Source: Syntrophomonas sp. UBA1368 (GTDB lineage Bacteria; Bacillota; Syntrophomonadia; Syntrophomonadales; Syntrophomonadaceae). From it: a stretch of 64,000 bases of DNA. The notes under the pieces were generated by a model. The model was not told the DNA's origin. It saw only the letters and a program-made list of their open reading frames with translations, and did no database searches. Shown piece after piece: positions 27,133-35,885 of this stretch (its first letter is position 1; the number at the start of each line of letters is the position of its first letter). The stretch spans positions 29,912-93,911 of the forward strand of contig DBRM01000032.1 in the NCBI GenBank assembly GCA_002305965.1. The letters run 5' to 3'. A program made the translations under genes and the position numbers.

Positions 27133-28424
27133 GAACACTACTGCACAATATCAGTATTATTCCAATGGATGGCGCTTCCCAGATCATAGAAAAAGGATAT
27201 ATCGTGATCGAAAATGATGTCATCATTGCCATTGGCAGCGGGGAGACCGAGACAGCCGGCTGTGATAAGGTCATCGAAGGGCAAAACAAAGTGGTGCTGC
27301 CAGGCTTCATCAATACCCACACGCATGCGGCCATGACTTTGCTGCGGGGCTATGCTGACGACCTGCCCCTGAAGGAATGGCTGGAAACAAAGATCTGGCC
27401 ATTGGAAGACAGATTGACCCCGGATGATATATACTGGGGTACTATGCTGGCGATGATTGAAATGATCAAATCAGGTACAACCACTTTTGCTGATATGTAC
27501 TTTTCCATGGATGAGGTAGCCCAGGCGGTGGAAAAATCTGGCATGCGGGCTTGCTTGTCCCGGGGCATGATCGGTGCCGGACCCATGAGTGAGCAGGCGA
27601 TCACTGACAGCATAGAGCTGGTGAAAAAATGGCACAATCAGGGGGATGGAAGAATTACCGTTATGCTTGGTCCTCATGCACCCTATACCTGTCCGCCGGA
27701 ATACCTTTCAAGAGTTGCAGAACTGGCTGCTGATCTGGGAGTAGGCGTTCATATTCATGTGGCTGAAACCCTTGGAGAAGTTGCCGATATGGCTGCACAA
27801 TACGGAAAAACCCCGGTTAAGATATTAAAAGACACGGGATTGTTAAAAAACCATGTCCTGGCAGCCCATTGTGTTCATCTCAGTGAGGAAGATATAGCTC
27901 TTCTGGCAGAAAGCGGAGCAGCCGTAGCCCATAATCCGGAAAGCAATATGAAGCTGGCCAGCGGCATTGCACCGGTACCAAAGCTGCTGGCAGCCGGAAT
28001 ACCAGTTGCATTAGGAACTGATGGTGCCTCCAGCAATAATGATCTGGATATGATGCAGGAAATGCGAACCTGTGCTTTGCTGCATAAAGTAAGTTCAATG
28101 GATCCTACCGTGTTACCGGCTTATAAAGCTTTGGAAATGGCAACGGTTAACGGTGCTCAGGCCCTGGGTCTAAATGGGCAGATTGGAGCCCTCAAAAAGG
28201 GCTATAAAGCGGATATGATTATTATCGATCTGCATGCAGCTCATCAAATTCCGCGGTATGATATAACAGCCAATCTGGTCTATTCGGGGCAGGCCAGTGA
28301 TGTGGAAACAGTAATCATAAATGGCAGGGTCATTATGGAAAACCGACAGTTCATTACTTTGGACCAGGAGGAAATAATGAGGCAGGCTCAAAGAATAGCA
28401 GCCAGATTAATGAAAGAAGTATAA
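27129..28424 (+). CDS. mtaD: 5-Methylthioadenosine / S-adenosylhomocysteine deaminase
   Basis: Amidohydrolase converting MTA (and SAH) to the inosine form with ammonia release. 431 residues with metal ligands in PGFINTHTHAAMT, VHIHVAE, LAAHCVHLSEED, and the Asp in ALGTDGASSNNDLD. Strong GGAGGAG site before the ATG, which overlaps mtnA. Its product would be the substrate of the Asn-type phosphorylase two genes upstream. Confidence 0.94.
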   Translation: MRTLLHNISIIPMDGASQIIEKGYIVIENDVIIAIGSGETETAGCDKVIEGQNKVVLPGFINTHTHAAMTLLRGYADDLPLKEWLETKIWPLEDRLTPDDIYWGTMLAMIEMIKSGTTTFADMYFSMDEVAQAVEKSGMRACLSRGMIGAGPMSEQAITDSIELVKKWHNQGDGRITVMLGPHAPYTCPPEYLSRVAELAADLGVGVHIHVAETLGEVADMAAQYGKTPVKILKDTGLLKNHVLAAHCVHLSEEDIALLAESGAAVAHNPESNMKLASGIAPVPKLLAAGIPVALGTDGASSNNDLDMMQEMRTCALLHKVSSMDPTVLPAYKALEMATVNGAQALGLNGQIGALKKGYKADMIIIDLHAAHQIPRYDITANLVYSGQASDVETVIINGRVIMENRQFITLDQEEIMRQAQRIAARLMKEV

Positions 28425-28620
28425 AGGTTTTTAAGTGACTGACAGGTTCCCTTCTTTTAGCTGCATATCGATATTTAGCAGGGCATTCAGGGGATTTTGC
28501 ATATGAAATTATACATATAATAATTATTAATTATAATAGAAAAAGATTGCAGGAAGGAACCGGCTTAAAGTGAATTAATATAAGTAGTGGGGAAGGTTCT
28601 TGCATTTAATAGTTCATGTT

Positions 28621-28651
28621 TTCACATAAACAGATTTTATTCTGTTATAAT
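28621..28651 (+). promoter_or_regulatory. Candidate promoter of the NADH-linked formate dehydrogenase operon
   Basis: TATAAT at 28646-28651 preceded by TG one base upstream (extended -10). A weak -35-like TTCACA lies at 28621 with long spacing. Transcription from about 28658 would give a leader of some 295 bases that contains a hairpin at about 28662-28703 (TCCTTTG with CAAGGGA) and the riboswitch candidate. The stretch 28425-28620 otherwise holds only A/T-rich sequence and a GGAAGGAACC / GGTTC repeat of unknown meaning. Confidence 0.45.
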
Positions 28652-28743
28652 GATAGTGTGCTTAGTCCTTTGCTTCATCGATTAGACTGTTATCGACAAG
28701 GGATTCTTGCAGGTTCAATTTTGCCCCTGAAAAATTAAATAAA

Positions 28744-28846
28744 TAATTGCCTCCGAATTGTTTTGCCTAAAGCTTTTAGCTATGGCAGCCAATCATCGGG
28801 CAAGTTCGGAAACGAATTTACCTCCCATTGCGGAAAGGAGCAATTG
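28744..28846 (+). ncRNA. Molybdenum (or tungsten) cofactor riboswitch aptamer, candidate
   Basis: Features that match the Moco RNA motif as I recall it from E. coli moaA: a closing stem (AATTGCCTCC at 28745-28754 with GGAGCAATT at 28837-28845), an internal hairpin TGCC...GGCA (28764-28787), then GGGC and a hairpin TTCG-GAAA-CGAA (GNRA loop, 28805-28816) followed by CCTCCC (28821-28826) and, a few bases on, GGAAAGG (28832-28838). The order GGGC, hairpin, CCTCCC, GGAAAGG is the motif's conserved 3' half. It lies in the leader of a molybdopterin/tungstopterin enzyme operon, a natural target. Moco and tungsten-cofactor versions cannot be told apart here. Confidence 0.7.
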
Positions 28847-28917
28847 CTTTACTGTGGTTCAGATTTAAGTCAGAATCAGCTGTATGCATTGTTAGCCTTT
28901 TCCTCAGTGGGTTTTTT
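28824..28917 (+). terminator. Intrinsic terminator sharing its 5' strand with the cofactor riboswitch
   Basis: CCCATTGCGGAAAGG (28824-28838) can pair with CCTTTTCCTCAGTGGG (28896-28911): 14 pairs with one mismatch and one bulge, then TTTTTTG (28912-28918). The 5' strand is also the conserved 3' part of the aptamer, so aptamer and terminator exclude each other. The geometry predicts that a bound cofactor prevents termination and lets the formate dehydrogenase operon be transcribed. The loop is long (about 57 bases) but contains a smaller hairpin (AGCAATTGCT). Confidence 0.65.
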
Positions 28918-28952
28918 GTTTGATATATAAATTTTGCAAAGGAGGTGAACAA

Positions 28953-29399
28953 ATGGCTAATTACATGGATTTGATTGCCAGTCAAAAAAATACCAAGGGG
29001 GGCATAATCGAAGCCTTTCACGCAATTCAGAAGGAATACAATTATATTCCCAGGGAAGCTTTGACAGCAGCAGCAAAAGCTTTTGGTATGTCTGAGGCAA
29101 AAGCGTACGGAGTGGCGACTTTTTACTCTTATTTATCCGTGGAGAAAAGAGGCAAATATATTATCCGCATGTGTGAAAGTGCACCCTGTCATGTAGCAGG
29201 AGCGGACGAAGTAATCAAAGCGATCGAGAAATATTTAGGCATTAAGACCGGAGAAACTACTGCCGATGGCAAATACACTCTGGAACTGACCGAATGTATT
29301 GGGCAATGTCAGGCCACTCCGGTCATCACTGTAAACTCAGAACCGATATTTAATGTTAGTCCGGAAAAAATTCCAGAAATCTTGAGTGCATATAAATAG
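28953..29399 (+). CDS. NuoE-like [2Fe-2S] subunit of NADH-linked formate dehydrogenase
   Basis: 148-residue thioredoxin-fold [2Fe-2S] protein like NuoE/HydC/FdhC gamma subunits. Four cysteine ligands are visible: two in MCESAPCH and two in ECIGQCQATP. ATG 28953 (MANYMDLIAS) has AAAGGAGGTGA upstream; the frame is open 11 codons earlier without a site. First gene of a trio with the NuoF-like flavoprotein and the selenocysteine FdhA, making a soluble NAD(H)-dependent enzyme. Confidence 0.93.
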   Translation: MANYMDLIASQKNTKGGIIEAFHAIQKEYNYIPREALTAAAKAFGMSEAKAYGVATFYSYLSVEKRGKYIIRMCESAPCHVAGADEVIKAIEKYLGIKTGETTADGKYTLELTECIGQCQATPVITVNSEPIFNVSPEKIPEILSAYK

Positions 29400-29418
29400 G
29401 GAAGGGGAGGTGAAAAAG

Positions 29419-30636
29419 TTGGAAGAGAAACGCGTTTTGTTAGAATATGCTGACCAGATCAATCCGGAGAGTGCAGCGGATTATATCAAGGTCGGCGGTT
29501 ATAAAGGCCTGGAAAAAGCCAGAGCCATGCAAAAGAAAGACCTGATCGATGAAGTTAAAAAATCTGGTTTACGAGGCAGAGGGGGAGCAGGATTTAATGC
29601 CGGTATGAAATGGAGTTTTGTTCCTCAGGATGCACCGGTAAAATATGTTGTATGTAACCTGGACGAAGGGGAACCAGGAACATATAAAGACCGTATTATT
29701 TGCGAAAAAAATGCCCAGGCTTTGTTGGAAGGTATGGCCATTTGCGGCGCGGCAATAGGATCGGATCAAGGTTACATTTATTGCCGGGGAGAATATCCCT
29801 TCGTCGTAGAATTATTGAAGAATGCCGTAAAGAGTGCCAAGGATGCCGGAGCATTAGGAGATTTTGACATTGAAGTCAGAATGGGTGCCGGAGCGTATGT
29901 ATGCGGAGAAGAAACTGCTTTGATAGAGTCTATTGAAGGGCATCGGGGAGAGCCCAGATTTAAACCTCCGTTTCCAGGCGTGGCAGGATTATGGGCAGCA
30001 CCTACTGTAGTCAATAATGTGGAGACCTTCGCATGCCTTCCCTATATTTTGGTCAATGGAGCCGAATGGTTTGCCGGTATAGGCGCGGCTAAATATCCCG
30101 GCACCAAAGTGCTGACCCTGACGGGTGATATTAACAACCCAACCTATTTCGAAGTACCGACTGATTATAAATTGCGGGATGTAATCTATAAACTGGGCGG
30201 AGGCATCAAAAACGGCAAGAAATTTAAAGCCGTACAGGTTGGAGGAACTTCAGGGGCTTTTATACCAGAAGAAAACCTGGATACTCAGATAGATTTTGAT
30301 TCCATGGGAGCCATTGGAGCAGCCCTGGGCTCAGGTGCGGTTCTGGTTCTGGATGAAACCAGAGATATCGTTGACACGGTAGCACGCATTACCAAATTCT
30401 TTGAACACGAATCCTGCGGCAAGTGTAATCCGTGCCGGGAAGGTACCTTCAGAATGTGCGAAATGCTGCATAAGGTCAATGAAGGCAAAGCCAGTGAAAA
30501 AGATCTTGAAAATATACTGCGCCTGGCCAAAGTTATGCGGAAAGCCTCACTATGTGGATTGGGACAGGCAGCCCCGATCCCGGTGGAATCAACCATCAAA
30601 CATTTTAAATATGAGTATATGAGAAAACTCGTATAA
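29419..30636 (+). CDS. NuoF-like NADH-binding flavoprotein subunit
   Basis: 405 residues. FMN/NADH-binding blocks GLRGRGGAGFNAGMKW and GAGAYVCGEETALIES, an SLBB region, and the C-terminal [4Fe-4S] site CGKCNPCREGT with KASLCGLGQ. It lacks the extra N-terminal thioredoxin-like and C-terminal ferredoxin domains of larger HydB proteins, so it is the minimal NuoF form. The start I choose is TTG 29419 (LEEKRVLLEY), 6 bases after GGGGAGGTG. It would pass electrons between NAD(H) and the Fe-S chain of FdhA. Bifurcation with ferredoxin cannot be excluded. Confidence 0.93.
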   Translation: MEEKRVLLEYADQINPESAADYIKVGGYKGLEKARAMQKKDLIDEVKKSGLRGRGGAGFNAGMKWSFVPQDAPVKYVVCNLDEGEPGTYKDRIICEKNAQALLEGMAICGAAIGSDQGYIYCRGEYPFVVELLKNAVKSAKDAGALGDFDIEVRMGAGAYVCGEETALIESIEGHRGEPRFKPPFPGVAGLWAAPTVVNNVETFACLPYILVNGAEWFAGIGAAKYPGTKVLTLTGDINNPTYFEVPTDYKLRDVIYKLGGGIKNGKKFKAVQVGGTSGAFIPEENLDTQIDFDSMGAIGAALGSGAVLVLDETRDIVDTVARITKFFEHESCGKCNPCREGTFRMCEMLHKVNEGKASEKDLENILRLAKVMRKASLCGLGQAAPIPVESTIKHFKYEYMRKLV

Positions 30637-30665
30637 ATCCTTTAGGAAAGGAGGAAGGAAAACAG

Positions 30666-33365
30666 ATGATAAATCTTAAAATAAACGGTAAAGAAATACA
30701 GGTACCAAAGGGAACCATGCTGTTGGAAGCCTGCCGCCAAGCCGGGGCAGAACTGCCGACATTATGTTATGATGAAGATTTAAGATTGGCAGGATCCTGC
30801 CGCATGTGTCTGGTAGAAGCCAAGGGAAGACCAACACTGGTAGCAGCATGTGTAATGCCGGCGGAAAACAATATGGATATACTCACTGAAAGCGAAGATG
30901 TAGTAGAAGCCAGGAAAGTTATCCTGGAGCTTTTAACCGCCCGGCACAAATTCGACTGTCATGTATGTGAAAAAGACGGTAACTGCAAACTGCAGGATTA
31001 CTGCTACAAATATGGAGTCAAAGAATCAAGCTTTGCCGGAGAAGGCCCGCACTTTTACAAAGAAGATCCTAATCCATTCATCGAAAGAGATTATGACAAA
31101 TGCATCATGTGTACCCGCTGTGTGCGCGCCTGTGAGGAAATCACCGGAGCCGATGCCATCAACCTTGAAGACCGTGGGCATCATGCTAAAATTTCCACTG
31201 CTTTTAACGGAATCCTGGCAGATTCCACCTGTGTATTCTGCGGACAATGCGTCATGGTATGTCCGGTTGGGGCATTGACCAGTAAAGTTTCAGCAGGCAA
31301 AGGCAAAGCTGCCCAGAATGAAAAGGTTCTTACCACCTGTACTTACTGCGGCACCGGTTGTACTTTGGAGCTCAACGTCAATGAAGGCAAAGTGGTCGGG
31401 GTAACTTCCAATCGGGATAGAAAATACAGTCCGGTCAACAAAGGGGCCTTATGTGTAAAAGGAAGATTCGGCTGGGACTTCATTCATTCACCTGAACGTT
31501 TGACTACCCCCTTGATTCGTGAAAACGGAGAACTTCGCCCAGCCAGTTGGGAGGAAGCGCTCAGCTACGCGGCGGACAAGCTAAAAGGGGTCAAAGAAAA
31601 ATATGGACCTGATGCGTTAGCGATGTTTACCTCTGCTCGTGTTACCAACGAAGAGAATTATCTGGCGCAAAAATTCATGCGGGCGGCCATTGGTACCAAT
31701 AATGTTGACCATTGTGCCCGTCTCTGACACTCCGTTACTGTCGCCGGTCTGGGGGCAGCATTTGGAAGTGGCGCAATGACTAACTCCATTAATGAGTTGG
31801 AAAACGATGCCAAGTGTATCTTTTTGATTGGAACCAATACAACAGAAAACCATCCGGTCATTGGTTATAAAATCAGGAAAAATGTCCGCAAAAATGGGGC
31901 AAAACTGATTGTTGCTGATCCGCGTAAAATTGAACTGGCTGAAATAGCTGATATTTATATGCGTTTCAAACCAGGAACCGATGTAGCGTTAGTGAACGGA
32001 ATGATGAATGTCATCATCAATGAAGGCCTTCTGGCAGAAGAATTTATTAAAAACAGAACGGAAGGCTACGAACAGTTTGCAGAAACAGTCCAAAAATATC
32101 CGCCGGAAGTCGCGGCTGAAATAACCGGTGTACCGGCGGAAGATATCATTAAAGCTGCACGCTTATATGCAGAATCTGAAGCTGCAGCAATTTGTTATGC
32201 CATGGGTGTTACCCAGCATAGTACAGGGACCGATAATGTCAAGACAATGTGTAATCTGGCATTACTAACCGGAAACCTTGGACGTCCGGGAACGGGAGTC
32301 AATCCGCTCAGAGGTCAGAATAATGTGCAGGGAGCCTGCGACATGGGTGGATTGCCCAATGTATATCCCGCTTATCAGCAGGTAAGCAATGAAGCCAATA
32401 AAGAGAAATTCGAAAAAGCCTGGGGTGTTCCTCTGTCAGGGAAAAACGGCTGGACATTAACCGAAGCGATCGGACATGCTCACCACGGAGAACTGAAAGC
32501 ACTGTATGTATTGGGAGAAAACCCAATGATGAGTGACCCGGATATTAACCATGTGGAAGAAGCATTGAAGAATCTGGAATTCCTTTTAGTTCAGGATATA
32601 TTTCTGACTGAAACTGCCCAATTGGCTGACGTAGTACTGCCGGGGGCAACTTTCGCCGAAAAAGAAGGAACCTTCAGCAATACTGAACGGCGTGTACAAA
32701 GAGTACGTAAGGCCATAGACCCGATAGGGGATGCCCGGCCTGATTGGCAGATCATTTGTGAACTGTCGACTCGCTGCGGATACCCGATGGAATATGATTC
32801 TGCGGAAGCCATCTTTGAAGAAATCAGAACCGTAACACCATCCTATGCCGGAATCACGTATGAGAAGATCGATGCCACCGGCATACCCTGGCCATGCCCA
32901 ACAGTTGAGCATCCGGGAACGCCTATCCTGCATTCTGCTCAATTCAGCAGAGGTCTGGGATTGTTCCATGCCATCGACTTCAAAGAACCGGTAGAACTGC
33001 CCGATGAAGAATATCCTCTGATCCTTACCACCGGCAGAAACTTGTTCCATTATCATACCGGAACAATGACCCGGCGTGCATCGGCCCTTGATGAGCATCG
33101 GCCCTATAATGAGGTCGAAGTCAATCCTGTGACTGCTGCAAAATTGGGAATAGCAAACGGAGAATTGGTCAGGTTGAGTACCAGAAGAGGCAGCATTGAG
33201 CTTAAGGCACACATCAGTGAGATCGTAAATGAAAAGGTAGTGTTTATCACTTTCCATTACAAGGAAGCAGCTGCTAATGTGCTTACCAATGCAGATTCCC
33301 TGGATCCAACTGCCAAGATTCCTGAATATAAGGTATCGGCAGCAAAACTGGAGAAAATAGTGTAA
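30666..33365 (+). CDS. fdhA: NADH-linked formate dehydrogenase catalytic subunit, selenoprotein
   Basis: One 899-residue selenoprotein read through a TGA at 31725-31727 (Sec354); stopping there would split it into 353- and 529-residue pieces. The N-terminus is NuoG-like: [2Fe-2S] (LCYD...CRMC...C), His-ligated cluster HVCEKDGNCKLQDYC, and two [4Fe-4S] sites CIMCTRCVRAC and CVFCGQCVMVC. The molybdopterin domain follows, with TCTYCGTGC and the catalytic VDHCARL-Sec-HS. The coding frame continues without change across the TGA (HSVTVAGLGAAFGSGAMTNS). Oxidises formate or reduces CO2 in the cytoplasm. AAGGAGG precedes the ATG. A terminator follows. selA/B/C are not in the window and must be elsewhere. 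Confidence 0.95.
31725..31758 (+). promoter_or_regulatory. Selenocysteine codon and SECIS-like hairpin of fdhA
   Basis: In-frame TGA at 31725-31727. Ten bases on, CTGTCGCC (31738-31745) pairs with GGGGGCAG (31751-31758), one mismatch, exposing the apical loop GGTCT. The E. coli fdhF SECIS also has an apical GGUC recognised by SelB. Placement and loop fit bacterial Sec insertion. Confidence 0.75.
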
Positions 33366-33372
33366 TCTCAAT

Positions 33373-33409
33373 AAAAAAACAACCCCCTTAAAAAGGGGGT
33401 TGTTTTTTT
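33373..33409. terminator. Bidirectional terminator between the two convergent formate dehydrogenase operons
   Basis: AAAAAAACAACCCCCTT and AAGGGGGTTGTTTTTTT pair around a short A loop. There is an A-run on one side and a T-run on the other, so it can stop fdhA transcripts from the left and fdhE transcripts from the right. Confidence 0.92.
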
Positions 33410-33443
33410 ATTATGCACACCGGAAGATCCCTGGGGTTATTTA

Positions 33444-34274
33444 TCACTCATCATGATTGGTATAGCCTTTTTCCTTGGCCAGTAGATCCAGGTAGATTGT
33501 TTCCATGTTGGCAATAAACAAATCAGTGATCTGTTTCTTTTGTCTTTCGTCGTAAGTTTTTAAATATCCAAGGCATTTGTCACATACATAAAGCTGATAG
33601 GCATCGTCATTTTCAACATTTAAATATTTTATGGATGTGGGGTTATCGTTTCCGCAATGGACGCATTGCAAAAACGGTGATTCCCATTCGCTAAAACAAC
33701 GGTCACAAAACATAAAGCGACGATCATCAGCTGATCTTATCCGGCTGAAATGAGATTTGCTGCCGCAAACCGGGCATATATTGGGAAAGCGCCAAAAGGG
33801 TGTATCATCTTTTACCAGCTCGTCTTGGTATGGGGCTGCGTAAATACGCAAAAATGGTCTTAGAGCATGGTCAAAGACAAAAACCACTAATTCCGGAGTA
33901 AGATCAACTTGTTCGGCTAGTTTGGCAAAGAAATCATCTATCTCTAAAGCCGCCAGTTTAGATACGACTGGCTTGATATCCAGATCTCCTAATACCTGTT
34001 CCAGCTTTTCCATTCCAGTTGTAGTGTCCGGGCGGTTTGCTTTCATGAATCTTATAATACTAAGCAAAGCTGATTTATAATCATCTTCATTAATAGTAAT
34101 GCCTTGCATTTTAATTAGAGGCCTGTTGCCTGAGGTTATTATTTTCTTTATGTCAAAGGTTTCAAATTGGTTGGTCTTGGCCAGTAATATTTGCTGCTCA
34201 TTTTGCAGATTCTCCAGAGCAATGAAAAAATCAATATATCCTTGAGGGAGATCGACCGGGGTTTGTCTTTTCAA
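33444..34274 (-). CDS. fdhE: Formate dehydrogenase accessory protein FdhE
   Basis: 276-residue rubredoxin-like accessory factor needed to make exported FDH-N/O-type enzymes active. The C-terminal zinc/iron-binding region has the pairs CPVCGSKSH, CDRC, CVHCGN and CDKCLGYL. The start is TTG at 34274 with AAGGTGA upstream; the only nearby ATG is out of frame. It follows the fdn-type genes on the same strand, but a terminator lies between. Confidence 0.9.
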   Translation of the reverse strand: MKRQTPVDLPQGYIDFFIALENLQNEQQILLAKTNQFETFDIKKIITSGNRPLIKMQGITINEDDYKSALLSIIRFMKANRPDTTTGMEKLEQVLGDLDIKPVVSKLAALEIDDFFAKLAEQVDLTPELVVFVFDHALRPFLRIYAAPYQDELVKDDTPFWRFPNICPVCGSKSHFSRIRSADDRRFMFCDRCFSEWESPFLQCVHCGNDNPTSIKYLNVENDDAYQLYVCDKCLGYLKTYDERQKKQITDLFIANMETIYLDLLAKEKGYTNHDE

Positions 34275-34341
34275 GCCATCACCTTCTTCTATTTATTCTA
34301 AAGCCAAATACCAGTATGGCAAACCCGAATGAGATTGTAAA

Positions 34342-34370
34342 GAAAAAATGGGGGAATATATTCCCCCATT
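34342..34370 (-). terminator. Intrinsic terminator between cytochrome b and fdhE
   Basis: On the minus strand ATGGGGGAATATATTCCCCCAT, a near-perfect palindrome, is followed by TTTTTTC. It should end or reduce the fdn-type transcript before fdhE. Confidence 0.85.
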
Positions 34371-34388
34371 ATATTGTGACGGGTCTCA

Positions 34389-35084
34389 TTATGCTTCTTT
34401 CTGCTCATCATCTTTCTGGCCGTAAGTTTCTTCATACCAGGTAGCATGATGGTGCTTTGCCCATTCTTCTCTTACGGTTCCTTTCCACATACCCCAGAAG
34501 GATTCGCCGGAACCGGGATGGAAGGAACCAAGGTAACCGTGCATACATACCATACAGGTTGCCAGGACCATAGCTATATCATGAGTTGGATAAGCAACGA
34601 TAACCAACCATTTGGGGAAGATCGTCGGAAACCACATGATATAACCACTTAAGACTAACAGTATAACCATTGTGGGTGTTACGATGGAATTACCTTTTTC
34701 ACCGCCATTGAATTTAGTCTGCGGCGGGATATTAACATGAAAACCTAAAAATTCCAAGGGGAACTTTAATAAAAAGCCGATATCGTTCATACCAAAACGC
34801 AGAATGTCCTTGATCCAATTGATCAGTACCTTGAAATTGAATAGTACAAAGATACCTATTACGATGGTCATCAATACTGCTGAAATCCGGTGAATAATTC
34901 CTGCACCGATATATCCGCCAAATACAGCTGCCAGCCAGTCTACTCCATCAAAAAACAGGACTAAACCAGTAAAGAGGCAGAGTAAAAATGTTACCGTATG
35001 TCCCCAGTGAGTGAAACGGGATACAAAATTAAAGCGTTCAACGCGGGGAACATCAGCTTTATACTCAGGAACCAATTGCATCAT
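34389..35084 (-). CDS. fdnI: Formate dehydrogenase cytochrome b subunit
   Basis: 231-residue di-heme cytochrome b (FdnI/HybB-like gamma subunit) with four hydrophobic segments. Heme-ligand candidates are the histidines in RFTHWGH, IHRISAV, YPTHDIA and MHGYLGS. It would take electrons from the exported enzyme to a membrane carrier such as menaquinone. Two in-frame ATGs at 35084 and 35081 follow GAAGGAGG. It overlaps the Fe-S gene by 20 bases. Confidence 0.93.
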   Translation of the reverse strand: MMQLVPEYKADVPRVERFNFVSRFTHWGHTVTFLLCLFTGLVLFFDGVDWLAAVFGGYIGAGIIHRISAVLMTIVIGIFVLFNFKVLINWIKDILRFGMNDIGFLLKFPLEFLGFHVNIPPQTKFNGGEKGNSIVTPTMVILLVLSGYIMWFPTIFPKWLVIVAYPTHDIAMVLATCMVCMHGYLGSFHPGSGESFWGMWKGTVREEWAKHHHATWYEETYGQKDDEQKEA

Positions 35085-35883
35085 TCACGACCTCCTTCCC
35101 TTCCTCGTGTCCTTTATTTTTGTTGGCGATAAGCCTGGTAGTAACAAAACTGGTGCCCGAAGCCAGTAAGAACAAGGGGATCAGCCAACTGGCATATGGC
35201 TGTACATAATTTTGCCAGAAGGTAACATTTGGAACTTTGGGATCTACTGGCAGACCAAACTTATCTGGGGTATCAGTTAAAACATAGAGTTTATTGAGTC
35301 CGCCTAATTCCAGTTTTCCATAAATTGTAGCATTAGGAAAACCATTGGCCTGCAAAAATTTGGCCCGATCTTCGGCGATCTGCAAGAGTTCGTCGCGATC
35401 ACCAAATATCAGAGCATCCGTCGGGCAGGTTCTGGCACAGGCGGGTTCCAGCCCTTCCTCCACCCGACCGGCACAAAGGGTACACTTGGTAATTTTGTCT
35501 ACCCGTTTCAGGTATTTGGGAATGTCAAACGGGCATGCTGTTGCACAATACTGACAGCCTATACACTTATCAGGATCATGAATGGTTGCGCCCCATTCTG
35601 TTTTGGTATATGCTCCCTTGGGGCATACTTTCATACAGTTGGCATCAAAACAATGCATACACTGGCGTTTGATAAAGTTCCAACTTACACCATGAACCGG
35701 ATCTTCTTCTTCAAAATACTTGATAATGGTATAAGTATCACCATCTGTATCTTCATGCGTCTGATAGTTGCCTTTAAATGGTTTTATAGAAGCCGGAAGT
35801 TGATTCCAATCTTTGCAGGCTACTTGGCAACCACGGCAGGCTGTACATTTGCTGACATCGTAAAGATTTGTTAAATTTGCCAT
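35065..35883 (-). CDS. fdnH: Formate dehydrogenase iron-sulfur subunit (FdnH-like)
   Basis: 272-residue four-cluster ferredoxin-like beta subunit. Cluster motifs include CTACRGCQVAC, CMHCFDANCMKVC, CIGCQYCATACPF and CTLCAGRVEEGLEPAC. A C-terminal membrane anchor (SWLIPLFLLASGTSFV) is followed by a charged tail, as in FdnH. ATG 35883 has AAGGAGGG, which lies within the last codons of the alpha-subunit gene (stop at 35886). Confidence 0.95.
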   Translation of the reverse strand: MANLTNLYDVSKCTACRGCQVACKDWNQLPASIKPFKGNYQTHEDTDGDTYTIIKYFEEEDPVHGVSWNFIKRQCMHCFDANCMKVCPKGAYTKTEWGATIHDPDKCIGCQYCATACPFDIPKYLKRVDKITKCTLCAGRVEEGLEPACARTCPTDALIFGDRDELLQIAEDRAKFLQANGFPNATIYGKLELGGLNKLYVLTDTPDKFGLPVDPKVPNVTFWQNYVQPYASWLIPLFLLASGTSFVTTRLIANKNKGHEEGKEVVNDAIGS

Positions 35884-35885
35884 TG

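Noticed and set aside
28818..29021. Minus-strand frame in the formate dehydrogenase leader
   Set aside because: It lies across the riboswitch/terminator region and the NuoE start, has no ribosome site, and its product looks like no protein.
31725..31775. fdhA as two genes or a frameshifted pseudogene
   Set aside because: The only break is one in-frame TGA exactly at the catalytic Cys/Sec position, followed by uninterrupted conserved sequence and a SECIS-like hairpin.
32586..33371. 261-codon antisense frame inside fdhA
   Set aside because: Cysteine- and phenylalanine-rich shadow of the selenoprotein gene with no initiation signal.
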